Shown here: positions 20,313 to 29,500 of the stretch, piece by piece | Layout: the number at the start of each line of letters is the position of its first letter | Numbering within the stretch: position 1 is the stretch's first letter | Assembly: GCA_032718475.1 (NCBI GenBank) | Contig: JAUCBJ010002450.1 | Coordinates: forward strand, 1 to 39,110 | Direction of reading: 5' to 3' | Length of the DNA: 39,110 nt | DNA from: Nemertoderma westbladi | Taxonomy: Eukaryota > Xenacoelomorpha > Nemertodermatida > Nemertodermatidae | Made by a program: the position numbers and the translations under genes | The notes under the pieces: model-generated | Told to the model about the DNA's origin: nothing | The model's input: only the letters and a program-made list of their open reading frames with translations | Database searches by the model: none

Positions 20313-21372
20313 TCTAGTTCAGTAATACTAACTGAATTAATATAATAGTTCAGTAATACTGAATTAATAGTTCAGTAATAATTAATTAATAGTTCAGTAA
20401 TACTGAATTAATAGTTCAGTAATACTGAATTAATAGTTCAGTAATACTGAAGAATAGTTCAGTTATATTGAATACTTAACTAATAGTTCAGTAATATTGA
20501 ATTAATAGTTTAGTAATACTTAATTAATAGTTCAGTAATTTTTTTTTCATCAACATTTTTTTTAGTCTAATCTCCATTATTACATTTATAAATATGACAT
20601 ATGACAATAGTTCAGTAATACTGAATTAATAGTTCAGTAATACTGAATTAATAGTTCAGTAATACTGAATTAATAGTTCAGTAATATTGAATTAATAGTT
20701 CAGTAATACTGAATTAATAGTTCAGTAATACTGAAGAATAGTTCAGTTATATTGAATACTAACTAATAGTTCAGTAATATTGAATTAATAGTTCAGTAAT
20801 ACTGAATTAATAGTTCAGTAATACTGAAGAATAGTTTAGTTATATTGAATACTAACTAATAGTTCAGTAATATAGAATTAATAGTTCAGTAATACTGAAT
20901 TAATAGTTCAGTAATACTTAATTAATAGTTCAATAATAATGAATTAATAGTTCAGTAATACTGAATTAATAGTTCAGTAATACTGAATTAATAGTTCAGT
21001 AATACTGAAGAATAGTTCAGTTATATTGAATACTAACTAATAGTTCAGTAATATAGAATTAATAGTTCAGTAATAATGAATTAATAGTTCAGTAATACTT
21101 AATTAATAGTTCAATAATAATGAATTAATAGTTCAGTAATACTGAATTAATAGTTCAGTAATACTGAATTAATAGTTCAGTAATACTGAATTAATAGTTC
21201 AGTAATACTGAAGAATAGTTCAGTTATATTGAATACAAACTAATAGTTCAGTAATATTGAATTAATAGTTCAGTAATACTGAATTAATAGTTCAGTAATA
21301 CTGAATTAATAGTTCAGTAATACTGAAGAATAGTTCAGTTATATTGAATACTAACTAATAGTTCAGTATAAT
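20313..21372 (+). repeat. 22-bp minisatellite, forward block
   Basis: Roughly 45 copies of a 22-bp unit built on TTCAGTAATACTGAA plus TTAATAG. A longer variant with GTTATATTGAATACTAACTA recurs at about 20467, 20735, 20844, 21022, 21224 and 21337, giving a higher-order pattern. A 70-bp non-repeat interruption lies at 20539-20607. The block abuts the retrotransposon. Confidence 0.9.
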
Positions 21373-22255
21373 TGAAGAGACAGCAACAATACCTGCAATA
21401 TCCTACTGTAAAGTTTGTGAATCAAATCATAAATCCGACCTTCTCACCAAAACAGTAAACTCTAAGTAAGCGAATATATTGCAGTATCGATCTCTTATAA
21501 CCGGTGAGGCAGAAAACAGTCTACGAGCAGACAAACTTCGATAAAACAAAATCCCGCGCAGCGAATCCTAAAATCAGGCTGACTCACTGACGGACTAAGA
21601 GGCTCGTATACTTTGCCGCGGTGTGATTTATATGGTTGGGCAAAGGGACGCTAGCTAGGTACAGGCAGAGATTTGGAGATGTCTAACTAGCGAGCAAAGT
21701 GCAGTAAGGACGAAAGTTAATTTTATATATTTTGAGGTGTAAATAATTTCTAACGCGCGTGTGTTAATTCTGAACGGTCAAAAGCAGTTTTGCTCCTTCA
21801 CATATATAATTACTGGGTACGGTGTGCATTTTATGAATATTCTAATTTTATAACTTGTAGGTCCAATACTCACGAATGATAAGGTTCCTTCCCCTCTTGC
21901 GTATTTCCAGGACTCAAATTCAGGCATAAGGTTAATACTACGCCCAGAATTCGGCAATTTTAGGTACCAGGTCCCTGATACTAAGAAGAGATGTGTTAGT
22001 TTACTACTGTAGGCGTACAGGTACTAATAGCTATCCTGGCTCCTATCTAGAATTTTAGTCACCCAGGTAGTCCGGGTAACTTCCTATTAGGGCGTTGGCG
22101 GGGACACGGTAGATATTAGTATCCCTGATAGCCTCAATTTATTTGCGCCTAGTGTAAACTGCCCTACCGCCTGAACGGTACAATCCCAATTCAGGTGAAA
22201 ACACAGCAACCCCCTAGCCTACAAGTTCTGATGTAATGGACACCGTTGCACGGCA
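21373..22255 (-). repeat. BEL/Pao LTR, left copy (3' LTR of minus-strand element)
   Basis: 883 bp, bounded on + by TGAAGAGACAG and TTGCACGGCA (TG..CA). It is nearly identical to 32861-33750; I see only an 8-bp indel, a 1-bp indel and one A/G difference. Similarity continues about 3 bp beyond the left edge and 7 bp beyond the right edge, so ends are uncertain to that extent. No polypurine tract is visible at its inner edge, where a reading frame runs into the LTR. Confidence 0.85.
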
Positions 22256-22568
22256 AATAGTCGTAATCATCTGGGTCTATGGGTTGGTAGGTTTCTGAAG
22301 GTTGTATACAAACTATAGCATCTGTTGCTTCAAGTTGTCGAATCTCCGTCTGAGATTTCTTCGGGAGGTTCCTTTCTATCTCAAGAAGTTCCTCTAAAGG
22401 ATCGTCAGCGATCGTAGTAGTTACTTCGAATTCATCACCAAGGTGACCGATAGGCGCGCGCGTCTGCCGTGATTCTTCCGTAATCTCCACGATACGTTCT
22501 CCTTCATAGGGTAACAATGTAAACATAGATGGTCTTTCGATAAGAGATCCCGCACAGCGAAGATACAC
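22191..22568 (-). CDS. third frame of the retrotransposon, 3' part (unknown)
   Basis: About 125 codons ending at 22191; the last 22 codons are encoded inside the LTR. The first codon as drawn is GTG, and the frame is open upstream to about 22720, so its start is unclear. The composition is acidic and protein-like (ESRQTRAPIGHLGDEFEV, ADDPLEELLEIERNLPKK). There is a Cys pair at the end (RLGGCCVFT). I see no signal peptide or membrane segment. It overlaps another frame at 22421-22864, so either two small proteins or one frame-shifted reading frame existed. Position after integrase fits an env-like or accessory frame, but no family is recognised. Confidence 0.35.
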   Translation of the reverse strand: MYLRCAGSLIERPSMFTLLPYEGERIVEITEESRQTRAPIGHLGDEFEVTTTIADDPLEELLEIERNLPKKSQTEIRQLEATDAIVCIQPSETYQPIDPDDYDYLPCNGVHYIRTCRLGGCCVFT

Positions 22569-22864
22569 GTCTCGAAATATACTAAATCCTGCTCGAGTAA
22601 AGGCATTACTGTCTTTGCGAGCTTCGCTGTACTTTCTGATAATTCCTTTATACCGAATATAGTGTAATCTTTTGCTCCAAATCGTTCGAATGAAGCTGCC
22701 GCTTCCTCTTGGATATCATATCCCCATCTCGGCTCTCCTTGTATCCCTTTCTCCATAATTAGGGGTGTAGTTACATAATCATTACTACTAGAGGGAATAC
22801 AACAGAGTTTGTGGTTAGTTGTGAGGAGACGTGAGAGTTTCGTCTGCCTTTTGGGCTTCGACAA
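22421..22864 (-). CDS. third frame of the retrotransposon, 5' part (unknown)
   Basis: An open frame of about 147 codons without an early ATG; the first internal Met precedes EKGIQGEPRWGYDIQEEAAA. An amphipathic stretch follows (IKELSESTAKLAKTVMPLLE). AG-ending pyrimidine sequences just upstream could act as a splice acceptor for a subgenomic mRNA, as in some retroelements with a third frame. No domain is recognised and coding status is uncertain. Confidence 0.3.
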   Translation of the reverse strand: MSKPKRQTKLSRLLTTNHKLCCIPSSSNDYVTTPLIMEKGIQGEPRWGYDIQEEAAASFERFGAKDYTIFGIKELSESTAKLAKTVMPLLEQDLVYFETCIFAVRDLLSKDHLCLHCYPMKENVSWRLRKNHGRRARLSVTLVMNSK

Positions 22865-23420
22865 CGCTCTAACCTCCTACCCATAGCCTAAGATCTAGGG
22901 TTTCTTTAATGACACGCTGCTTCTTATCTAAAATTTTTTGCCGAAATAAAAAACGAGTTTGGGCTAAACTGGCCGTGAGTCTAAAATACTCACTTTTTGA
23001 TCCCAAACTATTATCAGAAAATAAGCAGTCAAGAATTAGTAATAAATATAGGGGAGTCTATTTATTGACGTAACTTATTGAAACAAGACCGTGTAAAATT
23101 TAATTAAAATTTTTAAGAAAGGCTCGCAAGTCTTCCTCTCTTGTTTCTCTAATTTTAAGTTCCACCCGACTGTACCCTGAAATCTATTCACTGGAGAAAA
23201 TTTTAAAAATTTTTTCAAATCCAAATGGATTGTCTAAAATTTCGAAAATGTCTCAATATTGTGAGTTCCAAGTAGAATTCCATTTCTTATACCTACAAAT
23301 CCCGCTCCTATGTGACACATAAGGTACTACCCTCAATGTTCACATATAAAGACAATGGAATTCTACCGCTGTCCTTACTACGGTGTACAGGTACGTGGAA
23401 ATCTATTTGTAAACTCCTAA
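22865..23420 (-). other. non-coding gap between integrase frame and third frame
   Basis: 556 nt of AT-rich sequence with stops in all frames. At 23116-23143 it contains a 28-bp sequence identical to 25632-25659 inside the integrase frame, part of a motif dispersed through the element. Confidence 0.6.
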
Positions 23421-26400
23421 TTATTTACTAATACTAGTTGGAGATTTGTAGTCTCCAGACTCGTTACGAGTCTCTTCAAGAAGTACGAGACGTTGAGTCG
23501 GTCTGTCTACTGTACGACCGTCAATTGTCCGTACTGTCACAGTTCTTGTCACTCCATCCATAGATGGATGTGTGGCTAAAATGACACCTGTTATCCAGAA
23601 GCGTCTTTTTAGATTCACTTCCGCTAACAGCACGTGATCTCCCGGCTTTAATGCGCGGGTGTTATTGTACCAAGTTGTTCTGGCAGAAATAGAGGGCAAA
23701 TAATGGTTTTGCCATATTTCCCAGAATTTGTTAGCCAGTAGTTGCGTGATTTTCCACGCTTTTCTACCGTAGCTGTCGCTTTCTATTGGAATAGAAATAG
23801 GTGTCAAAGTCGTCGGTGCCTGCATAAGCAGGTGTGCCGGTGTCAAAGCAAACTGAGATTGTTTGTCATCGGGTACTAATACTATTGGTCTAGTATTTAG
23901 TATTGCCTCGATTTCAACAAACAATGTTGTTAGTTGGTCGTCTGTCAATATATGGTTTACTGGAATGACCTTTGCCATTGCCGTTTTGATAGATCTAATC
24001 AATCTCTCCCAGACTCCGCCTCTCCATGGACTATCTGGAGGATTAAACTTCCAAACAATCTTGTGAGGTTGCAGTTCGTTCGAGATTTGATCATGATCTA
24101 ATTTCTTAAAGGCTCTAGCAATCTCATTCCGAGCACCAACAAAGTTTGTCCCTTGGTCTGAGTACAAGCATTTTACTAGTCCGCGTCTAGCGATAAATCG
24201 CCGCAGTGCTAGTATAAACGCGTTGGTGGAAAGATCCATCACACGTTCAATGTGAACTGCCCTACTGGACATACATGTGAAAATCAGTCCCCAACGTTTT
24301 ACTAGTATACGTCCACGTTTCGTATGTATGGGACCAAAGCAATCAATACCAGTCTCTGTAAAAGGTGGTCTGAATGCTTGAAGTCGTGCTTGTGGTAGTT
24401 CACTCATTTCTTGGGTACCTATTCTAGAATGTACCTTTTTACAAATAATACACGTACGTGTCACTGAACTTAACGCTTTACTGGGTCTAATTAATACAAA
24501 TCTAGTACGTAAGTAGGAAAGACAGTGGTGTCTTCCAGCGTGTTTCAGATGTAAATGTGCGTCCAGTATCATTGCACGTTGTAGTTCGTGGTGTTGCGGT
24601 ATTATTATTGGGTACCTAAAGTTTGTGTTAAAGTCAATGTTTTGAAGCCGAGATTTATGACAAATTAAGCCATTATAAATAATCGGACTCCAACTCAGTA
24701 TCGGTGACGACTTGATTGGTAGGCCTTGATTTATAGATGTGAATTCGCGCGCGAAATATCGCAGTTGATAATGGCGAATTAATTTAATCTCACACCTGTC
24801 AATCTCAGCCAATGTAAGTCGACGTGTAAAGTCGCGTTTGCCTTTAACGTATTGTACAAAACGTACAATCCACGCTAATTTTCGGCAAGCGTTTGACCAA
24901 GAATCTGTTAGGTTTACAATACGGTCGACATGAGTATTTGTGACGTCATCAGGTAAGTCAATGGAGATTTTGGAAGGTTTTGAATTACTAGAAGGGCCCA
25001 CGGGTCCGCCGGTAGGTATTCCCTTGTTGACTGTTGATCCGTCCGGGTCTACAAGTAATTTGTCCTTCTTTGTCTTCTTACCTTGATTGTCGGTACTTTG
25101 TAAGTCGATCGTTAATGGTGGTTTGAACTCTATGGGATCAGTGGGTTTCGGTAAACTTATTTTTCTGCCGACATTAATCCCAGGTCTCACCATAGGTTGC
25201 AAGTTCGGTATGTCTCTTGAGCGCAAAGTGACACCTGTATTTACATTAGCGTAGGTACTACCCACATCTGTAATACATGAGGTTTCACCGTGCTTATGGT
25301 TGCTCAAGTGTGTCAAAATTGGTAGTTTGTCAATACAAGGCCGCTCCAATAGGGAAACTGCGGCTTTATTGTTAGTCAATACATTACTAGTGTCTAGTCG
25401 ACTGTCTAGTAATGTGTCTGGCGATACGCCTGGTAACGTATCTAGTTGTTTGTCAATAGAAGGCCGCTCCAATAGAGAAACTGCGGCTTTACTGTTTGTC
25501 AGTATGTCACTAGTGTCTGGTAGAACATTTTGTGATATGTCTGGCAAAACGTCTGGTTGACCGTCTAGTAACGTGTCTGGTTGACCGTCTGGTAACGTGT
25601 CTGGTTGACCGTCTGGCGATATGTCTGGTGTAGAAAGGCTCGCAAGTCTTCCTCTCTTGACCTTTGAAGTTATATCTTTCCATTTCGCCTTCGGTTTTTT
25701 CTTGAGTTTTGCCGCCGTCGTCCTTTTCTTTGTCTTCCCCTTTTTTGGTTTCTTGATTTCGGCGTCCTTAGGAATGGTGTTGGACTTGTTGTCGTATAAC
25801 GGAGGCCAATCTTGTGTCGATTTCTGCAAGAACTGGGGTCCGTGTTGCCAAAACTCTTTGTTCTCCGGTTTACAGAATTCCTCAGGCATCATTCCTCGCG
25901 ACGCAATATCAGCTGGGTTTTGTGGTCCGGGACAATGTCGCCAATCCTCTTTTATCGAACGGTCTAGAATCTCTGCGCGACGGTTAGCTACGAATGTCTT
26001 GAATTCGAGTGTGTCGTTGTTTATGTAAAATAAAACCAACGTCGCGTCAGTCCAATAAAATATCTGTAAACTCGACTGTAGTTCTGTCTGTATGAGGTTC
26101 ACGATGGTGGTTGACAGGGTCGCGGCTTGTAGCTCGGCTCGTGGTGTCGTCATATACTTAGTAGGCATGGTCTTAGCCTTAGAAGTAATGAGCGAAACAT
26201 CGAACTCGTCTGATTCTACTTGCCTGCGCAAGTACGCTGCCACACCAAAACCGTTGTCACTGGCGTCAGAAAAACAGTGTAGTTCCAAGTTGTCAGGAAA
26301 TGTACTTTGTAATGGAAAGTAAACCCTGGGTATGAAATAATCCTCTAGCGAAGATAATTCCGCCTCCCAGGTCTTCCATAAGTCCACTTGGTCTGATGAG

Positions 26401-26567
26401 ATCGGCTCGTCCCATGTTAGTCCATCCTTCCATATACTGCGCATATAAATGCGGGCTTGCAGTATCACTGGACTGATGAATCCTAACGGATCGAACAATC
26501 GGCTCAATTTTGACAAGCATGATCTCTTTGTCAGTGTGTTCCCTTGACTGTCCAGTCTCACCTTCAC
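23421..26567 (-). CDS. BEL/Pao pol, 3' part: RNase H, integrase, DUF5641
   Basis: Open for about 1048 codons directly after a UGA and in the same frame as the gag-pol frame; its first codon is GTG, so it is a continuation rather than an independent gene. It has the end of the RT connection (SKLSRLFDPLGFISPV) and RNase H (LHCFSDASDNGFG near residue 97, FYWTDA, NPADIASRG near 225). A low-complexity insert of about 300 residues follows, then the integrase zinc-binding region and the DDE core: GIDCFGP, SDQGTNF near 806, and the Glu in PWRGGVWERLIRS. DUF5641 is at the C-terminus (KPGDHVLLAEVNLKRRFW). RNase H removes template RNA; integrase inserts the cDNA. Confidence 0.88.
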   Translation of the reverse strand: MKVRLDSQGNTLTKRSCLSKLSRLFDPLGFISPVILQARIYMRSIWKDGLTWDEPISSDQVDLWKTWEAELSSLEDYFIPRVYFPLQSTFPDNLELHCFSDASDNGFGVAAYLRRQVESDEFDVSLITSKAKTMPTKYMTTPRAELQAATLSTTIVNLIQTELQSSLQIFYWTDATLVLFYINNDTLEFKTFVANRRAEILDRSIKEDWRHCPGPQNPADIASRGMMPEEFCKPENKEFWQHGPQFLQKSTQDWPPLYDNKSNTIPKDAEIKKPKKGKTKKRTTAAKLKKKPKAKWKDITSKVKRGRLASLSTPDISPDGQPDTLPDGQPDTLLDGQPDVLPDISQNVLPDTSDILTNSKAAVSLLERPSIDKQLDTLPGVSPDTLLDSRLDTSNVLTNNKAAVSLLERPCIDKLPILTHLSNHKHGETSCITDVGSTYANVNTGVTLRSRDIPNLQPMVRPGINVGRKISLPKPTDPIEFKPPLTIDLQSTDNQGKKTKKDKLLVDPDGSTVNKGIPTGGPVGPSSNSKPSKISIDLPDDVTNTHVDRIVNLTDSWSNACRKLAWIVRFVQYVKGKRDFTRRLTLAEIDRCEIKLIRHYQLRYFAREFTSINQGLPIKSSPILSWSPIIYNGLICHKSRLQNIDFNTNFRYPIIIPQHHELQRAMILDAHLHLKHAGRHHCLSYLRTRFVLIRPSKALSSVTRTCIICKKVHSRIGTQEMSELPQARLQAFRPPFTETGIDCFGPIHTKRGRILVKRWGLIFTCMSSRAVHIERVMDLSTNAFILALRRFIARRGLVKCLYSDQGTNFVGARNEIARAFKKLDHDQISNELQPHKIVWKFNPPDSPWRGGVWERLIRSIKTAMAKVIPVNHILTDDQLTTLFVEIEAILNTRPIVLVPDDKQSQFALTPAHLLMQAPTTLTPISIPIESDSYGRKAWKITQLLANKFWEIWQNHYLPSISARTTWYNNTRALKPGDHVLLAEVNLKRRFWITGVILATHPSMDGVTRTVTVRTIDGRTVDRPTQRLVLLEETRNESGDYKSPTSISK
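24905..25795 (-). repeat. repeat-bearing low-complexity insert in pol
   Basis: Between RNase H and integrase lie about 300 residues of Lys-rich then Pro/Asp/Thr-rich sequence. It includes an 8-residue tandem repeat LPDGQPDT (24-bp units at about 25552-25625). It also has a 41-codon duplication carrying KAAVSLLERP, whose DNA copies begin at 25339 and 25462, 123 bp apart. Confidence 0.75.
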
Positions 26568-26570
26568 TCA
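26568..26570 (-). other. in-frame UGA within pol
   Basis: The only stop in about 2870 codons. It separates WDPNTDNF from VKVRLDSQG, two halves of a normally continuous BEL pol segment. With near-identical LTRs, the simplest reading is a recent nonsense mutation; readthrough is a weaker alternative. Confidence 0.85.
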
Positions 26571-29500
26571 AAAGTTGTCTGTGTTTGGGTCCCAAAAGAG
26601 CCCCAACACCTTAGTCGTCGGTAGTGGTTCGAACTCTAGGTCTATGTCACCACCTCCACGCTCAGTAGTTCCGAATGAGTCTACTAATTCGGCACTGTTT
26701 GAGGCGAATTTGGTGAGGTTAAAACCTCCGCCCGCTAAGCAGTCCCGTAATTGATGTGCTACTGTTGTAGCACGTTCTACTGTGTCGCAACTCTGTAATC
26801 CGTCATCAACGTAAAAGTCACGCTCCACAATTCTAATTATCTCTGGGTCATATAGATGTTTCTGATCCCTAGCGGCCTGCTTTAGGGCGTACATCGTACA
26901 ATTTGGGCTGTCTCTGGCACCGAAAACGCGAACTTGCATTTGGTAAGTCGCCGGTGGTAGACTTAAATCTCCTTCCGGGTACCAGAGGAACCGCAAACTG
27001 TCTCTGTCTCGCTCTAACGCTTTTACTTGGTGAAACATCGCTTCAACGTCGCAAGTAAAGGCTACTTGACGTTGACGGAAGCGCATAATCACCCCCATAA
27101 GATAATTATTCATGTTCGGTCCATCCATCAACTCACTATTGAGGGACATTCCCTCAAACAGAGCCGCACAGTCATTGACTACACGTACTTTGTCTGGTTT
27201 GTCGGGGTGTCTCACGTAGTGATGTGGCAAGTAGTACGTCTGGTCGGTCACTCGCTCCGGGTTAGTCATTCGTATAGCGTATCCCTTTGTCAAATACGTC
27301 TCCATCTGAGTGTTATACTGCAGATGGGCTTTCTCGTCCTTTAATAGACGTTGCCGTATTGAGTATAGACGTCTTAAAGCCAGTGGATAGTTGTTTATAA
27401 GTTTAGGACTTTGGCTACGCCATAACATCCCTACCTCATAATGTCCGTCTTTCGTCTGGTGGATAGTATCTTCCATGATCTTCAGAGATTGTTTCTCCTG
27501 TTCCGACATACAAGGTTCGTAGCTACCAGGTTCAGCTGTATCTTGTTCTAACCACCTGATAGTCTTCTCCGTTAATTCTTTGTCCAAGGCGGCTTGTTCC
27601 AACTGATGATTTCTCAACGCGTCATCATCGATATCGACGGGCACTGTTGAGGTTATTGGGGTAGGTAGACTCGCAAGCCTATCATCTGTCGTCGATGGAA
27701 TCTCTAGCTGACTCGTCTTCCCCCCAAGTTCTAAACTCACCTTGTGGGTTAGCTGCTCCTTGTGACTTATCATACTAGTTACCCGTCTGTCATGTTTTGT
27801 CGACTGTAGCGTAGTATGGTTCACGTCGTGTGAAAAGGAATGAATTGAATTTGTAGTTAATAAACTACATGTACTCTGTACATCGTCTTCCTCGTCACTT
27901 ACGTCTAGTGTGCGCACAGGCGCTCGAGTATACCACCCTATCGGCGTTCTGCAGGCGTATGCGTTTCCCGCTATGACTGCCGATGGTCTGGTTTCCCACA
28001 CCTGATGTAGGTTGAATTGGTCCGTCCCGATCAGCATTGCTACCGATCTATAATTGACAGGACATTCGGGTACACCAAGGTGTCTGAAATACTTACGGTC
28101 CTCTAGAGATTGTTCCGGCACTGGACCTAGTAGGTTACTAAAGTCCTTCGTAGCCGCAAAGGTTAAATCTTTAAAGGGCAACAAAGACCTCTCCCTCTCG
28201 CTGTGTTGCGATTTCGGAAGAAGAGAGTCTAAGTCCAACTTAACTCGTGTCACTGGTATTGCACGCTGTCCGTGCATACTACTTACTGTATAACTGACGT
28301 GCTTACCTTGTCTGAGATCCGTCACGACGTCAGCTATCTTTTCGTCCACGTAGCTATGGGATGAGGCTGAATCTAGAATCACATAGATCCTCTTGCTCCC
28401 CTTTGTGCCAGTAACCTTAATCGGGATTACACTGAATCCCTTCAGTTGATCAGTGGTCAGAAGCGCGATCGACGGTTGTTCGTCTCCATTAGAATATTCG
28501 TCGTCGTCTTCTGATTCTTCGTCCGACGATCCGGATTGTTCTGAGAAGCAATCCTCAATATGGGTCACGAAAGTTGGAGTTGTTTTTGATTCTCGTTTTC
28601 TATAGGCCGCATCACATCTCGCCACTGCTTCCGGGTGTTCCCTGGCGAAGCGTTTCGTCGGCGTGTGGCTGTCTGTGTGGAGCAGACCGTCGTGGTTGCG
28701 TCCACAGGATGGACAAGTGTCAGTATTTGGGCAATCCTTACGTACGTGTCCGTGTCGCGTACACCGCCAACAAGAGTCCAATGGCCGTATTTGCAGCCGT
28801 CGTTCTTCCGAGTTCAACTCGCGAAATTGTCGACAACCTCGTAACTTGTGACCGATATACCGCTTACCTAGATGCTCGCAGTATTGGCAGCCACTGAAGT
28901 CGGTACCAAGTTGCTGTCTCGTTTGTTTTGTCCCAATGGGCGCAGATACCCTACCTCCGTCCGAGAACTGCCGCGATTCCGTCGGTGTGGTGTAAGTGGC
29001 CGTCTTAGTGGATGTTGTCTGGGGTTTTTGTCGGTTGGAGGATGGCAAGGTGATCCCTTCTGCCACGATGTGCTGGTCGGTGTAGTTCGATCGAGTTTCT
29101 ACTACCGCCTCCCTGGATATTAAAAGGTACACATCTTCTAATTTTAAGAATCCTCCCCGCTCTTCTCGCTGGTATTCGACTTTCCTCCACTCCCGACGAA
29201 GTCGATGGTGGAGTCGTCCTATGATCTTTAATAGGACTGTAGGGGTATTCCCGTAATCAAGTTGTCCAATTGATCTTAAGGTAGTGATAGCGTTCTTGAT
29301 CTCGTCAGCTAGTTTTAGTAAGTCGACGGGTTTAGTGATAGCCCCTCCCTTACAGAGTTCCTCTATTACTGACCTGGCCATACTAACGGTACCTCCGTAT
29401 ATCGAAGTTAAACGATCGTACGCTAGTTCGAAAGCGTCCGGTACACCAACGAAGGTCTCTGCCAAACGTTTAGGTTCTCCTGACAACGTTTGGAGCAGGT

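Noticed and set aside
4061-26480. Other CTGATGA words (about 4061, 4324, 6069, 26394, 26472) as hammerheads
   Set aside because: None is followed by GAAA with a stem between, and none has a matching stem I.
26568-26595. The second pol frame as an independent gene starting near the UGA
   Set aside because: Its first codon is GTG, it follows the UGA immediately in the same frame, and it begins in the middle of a known pol region.
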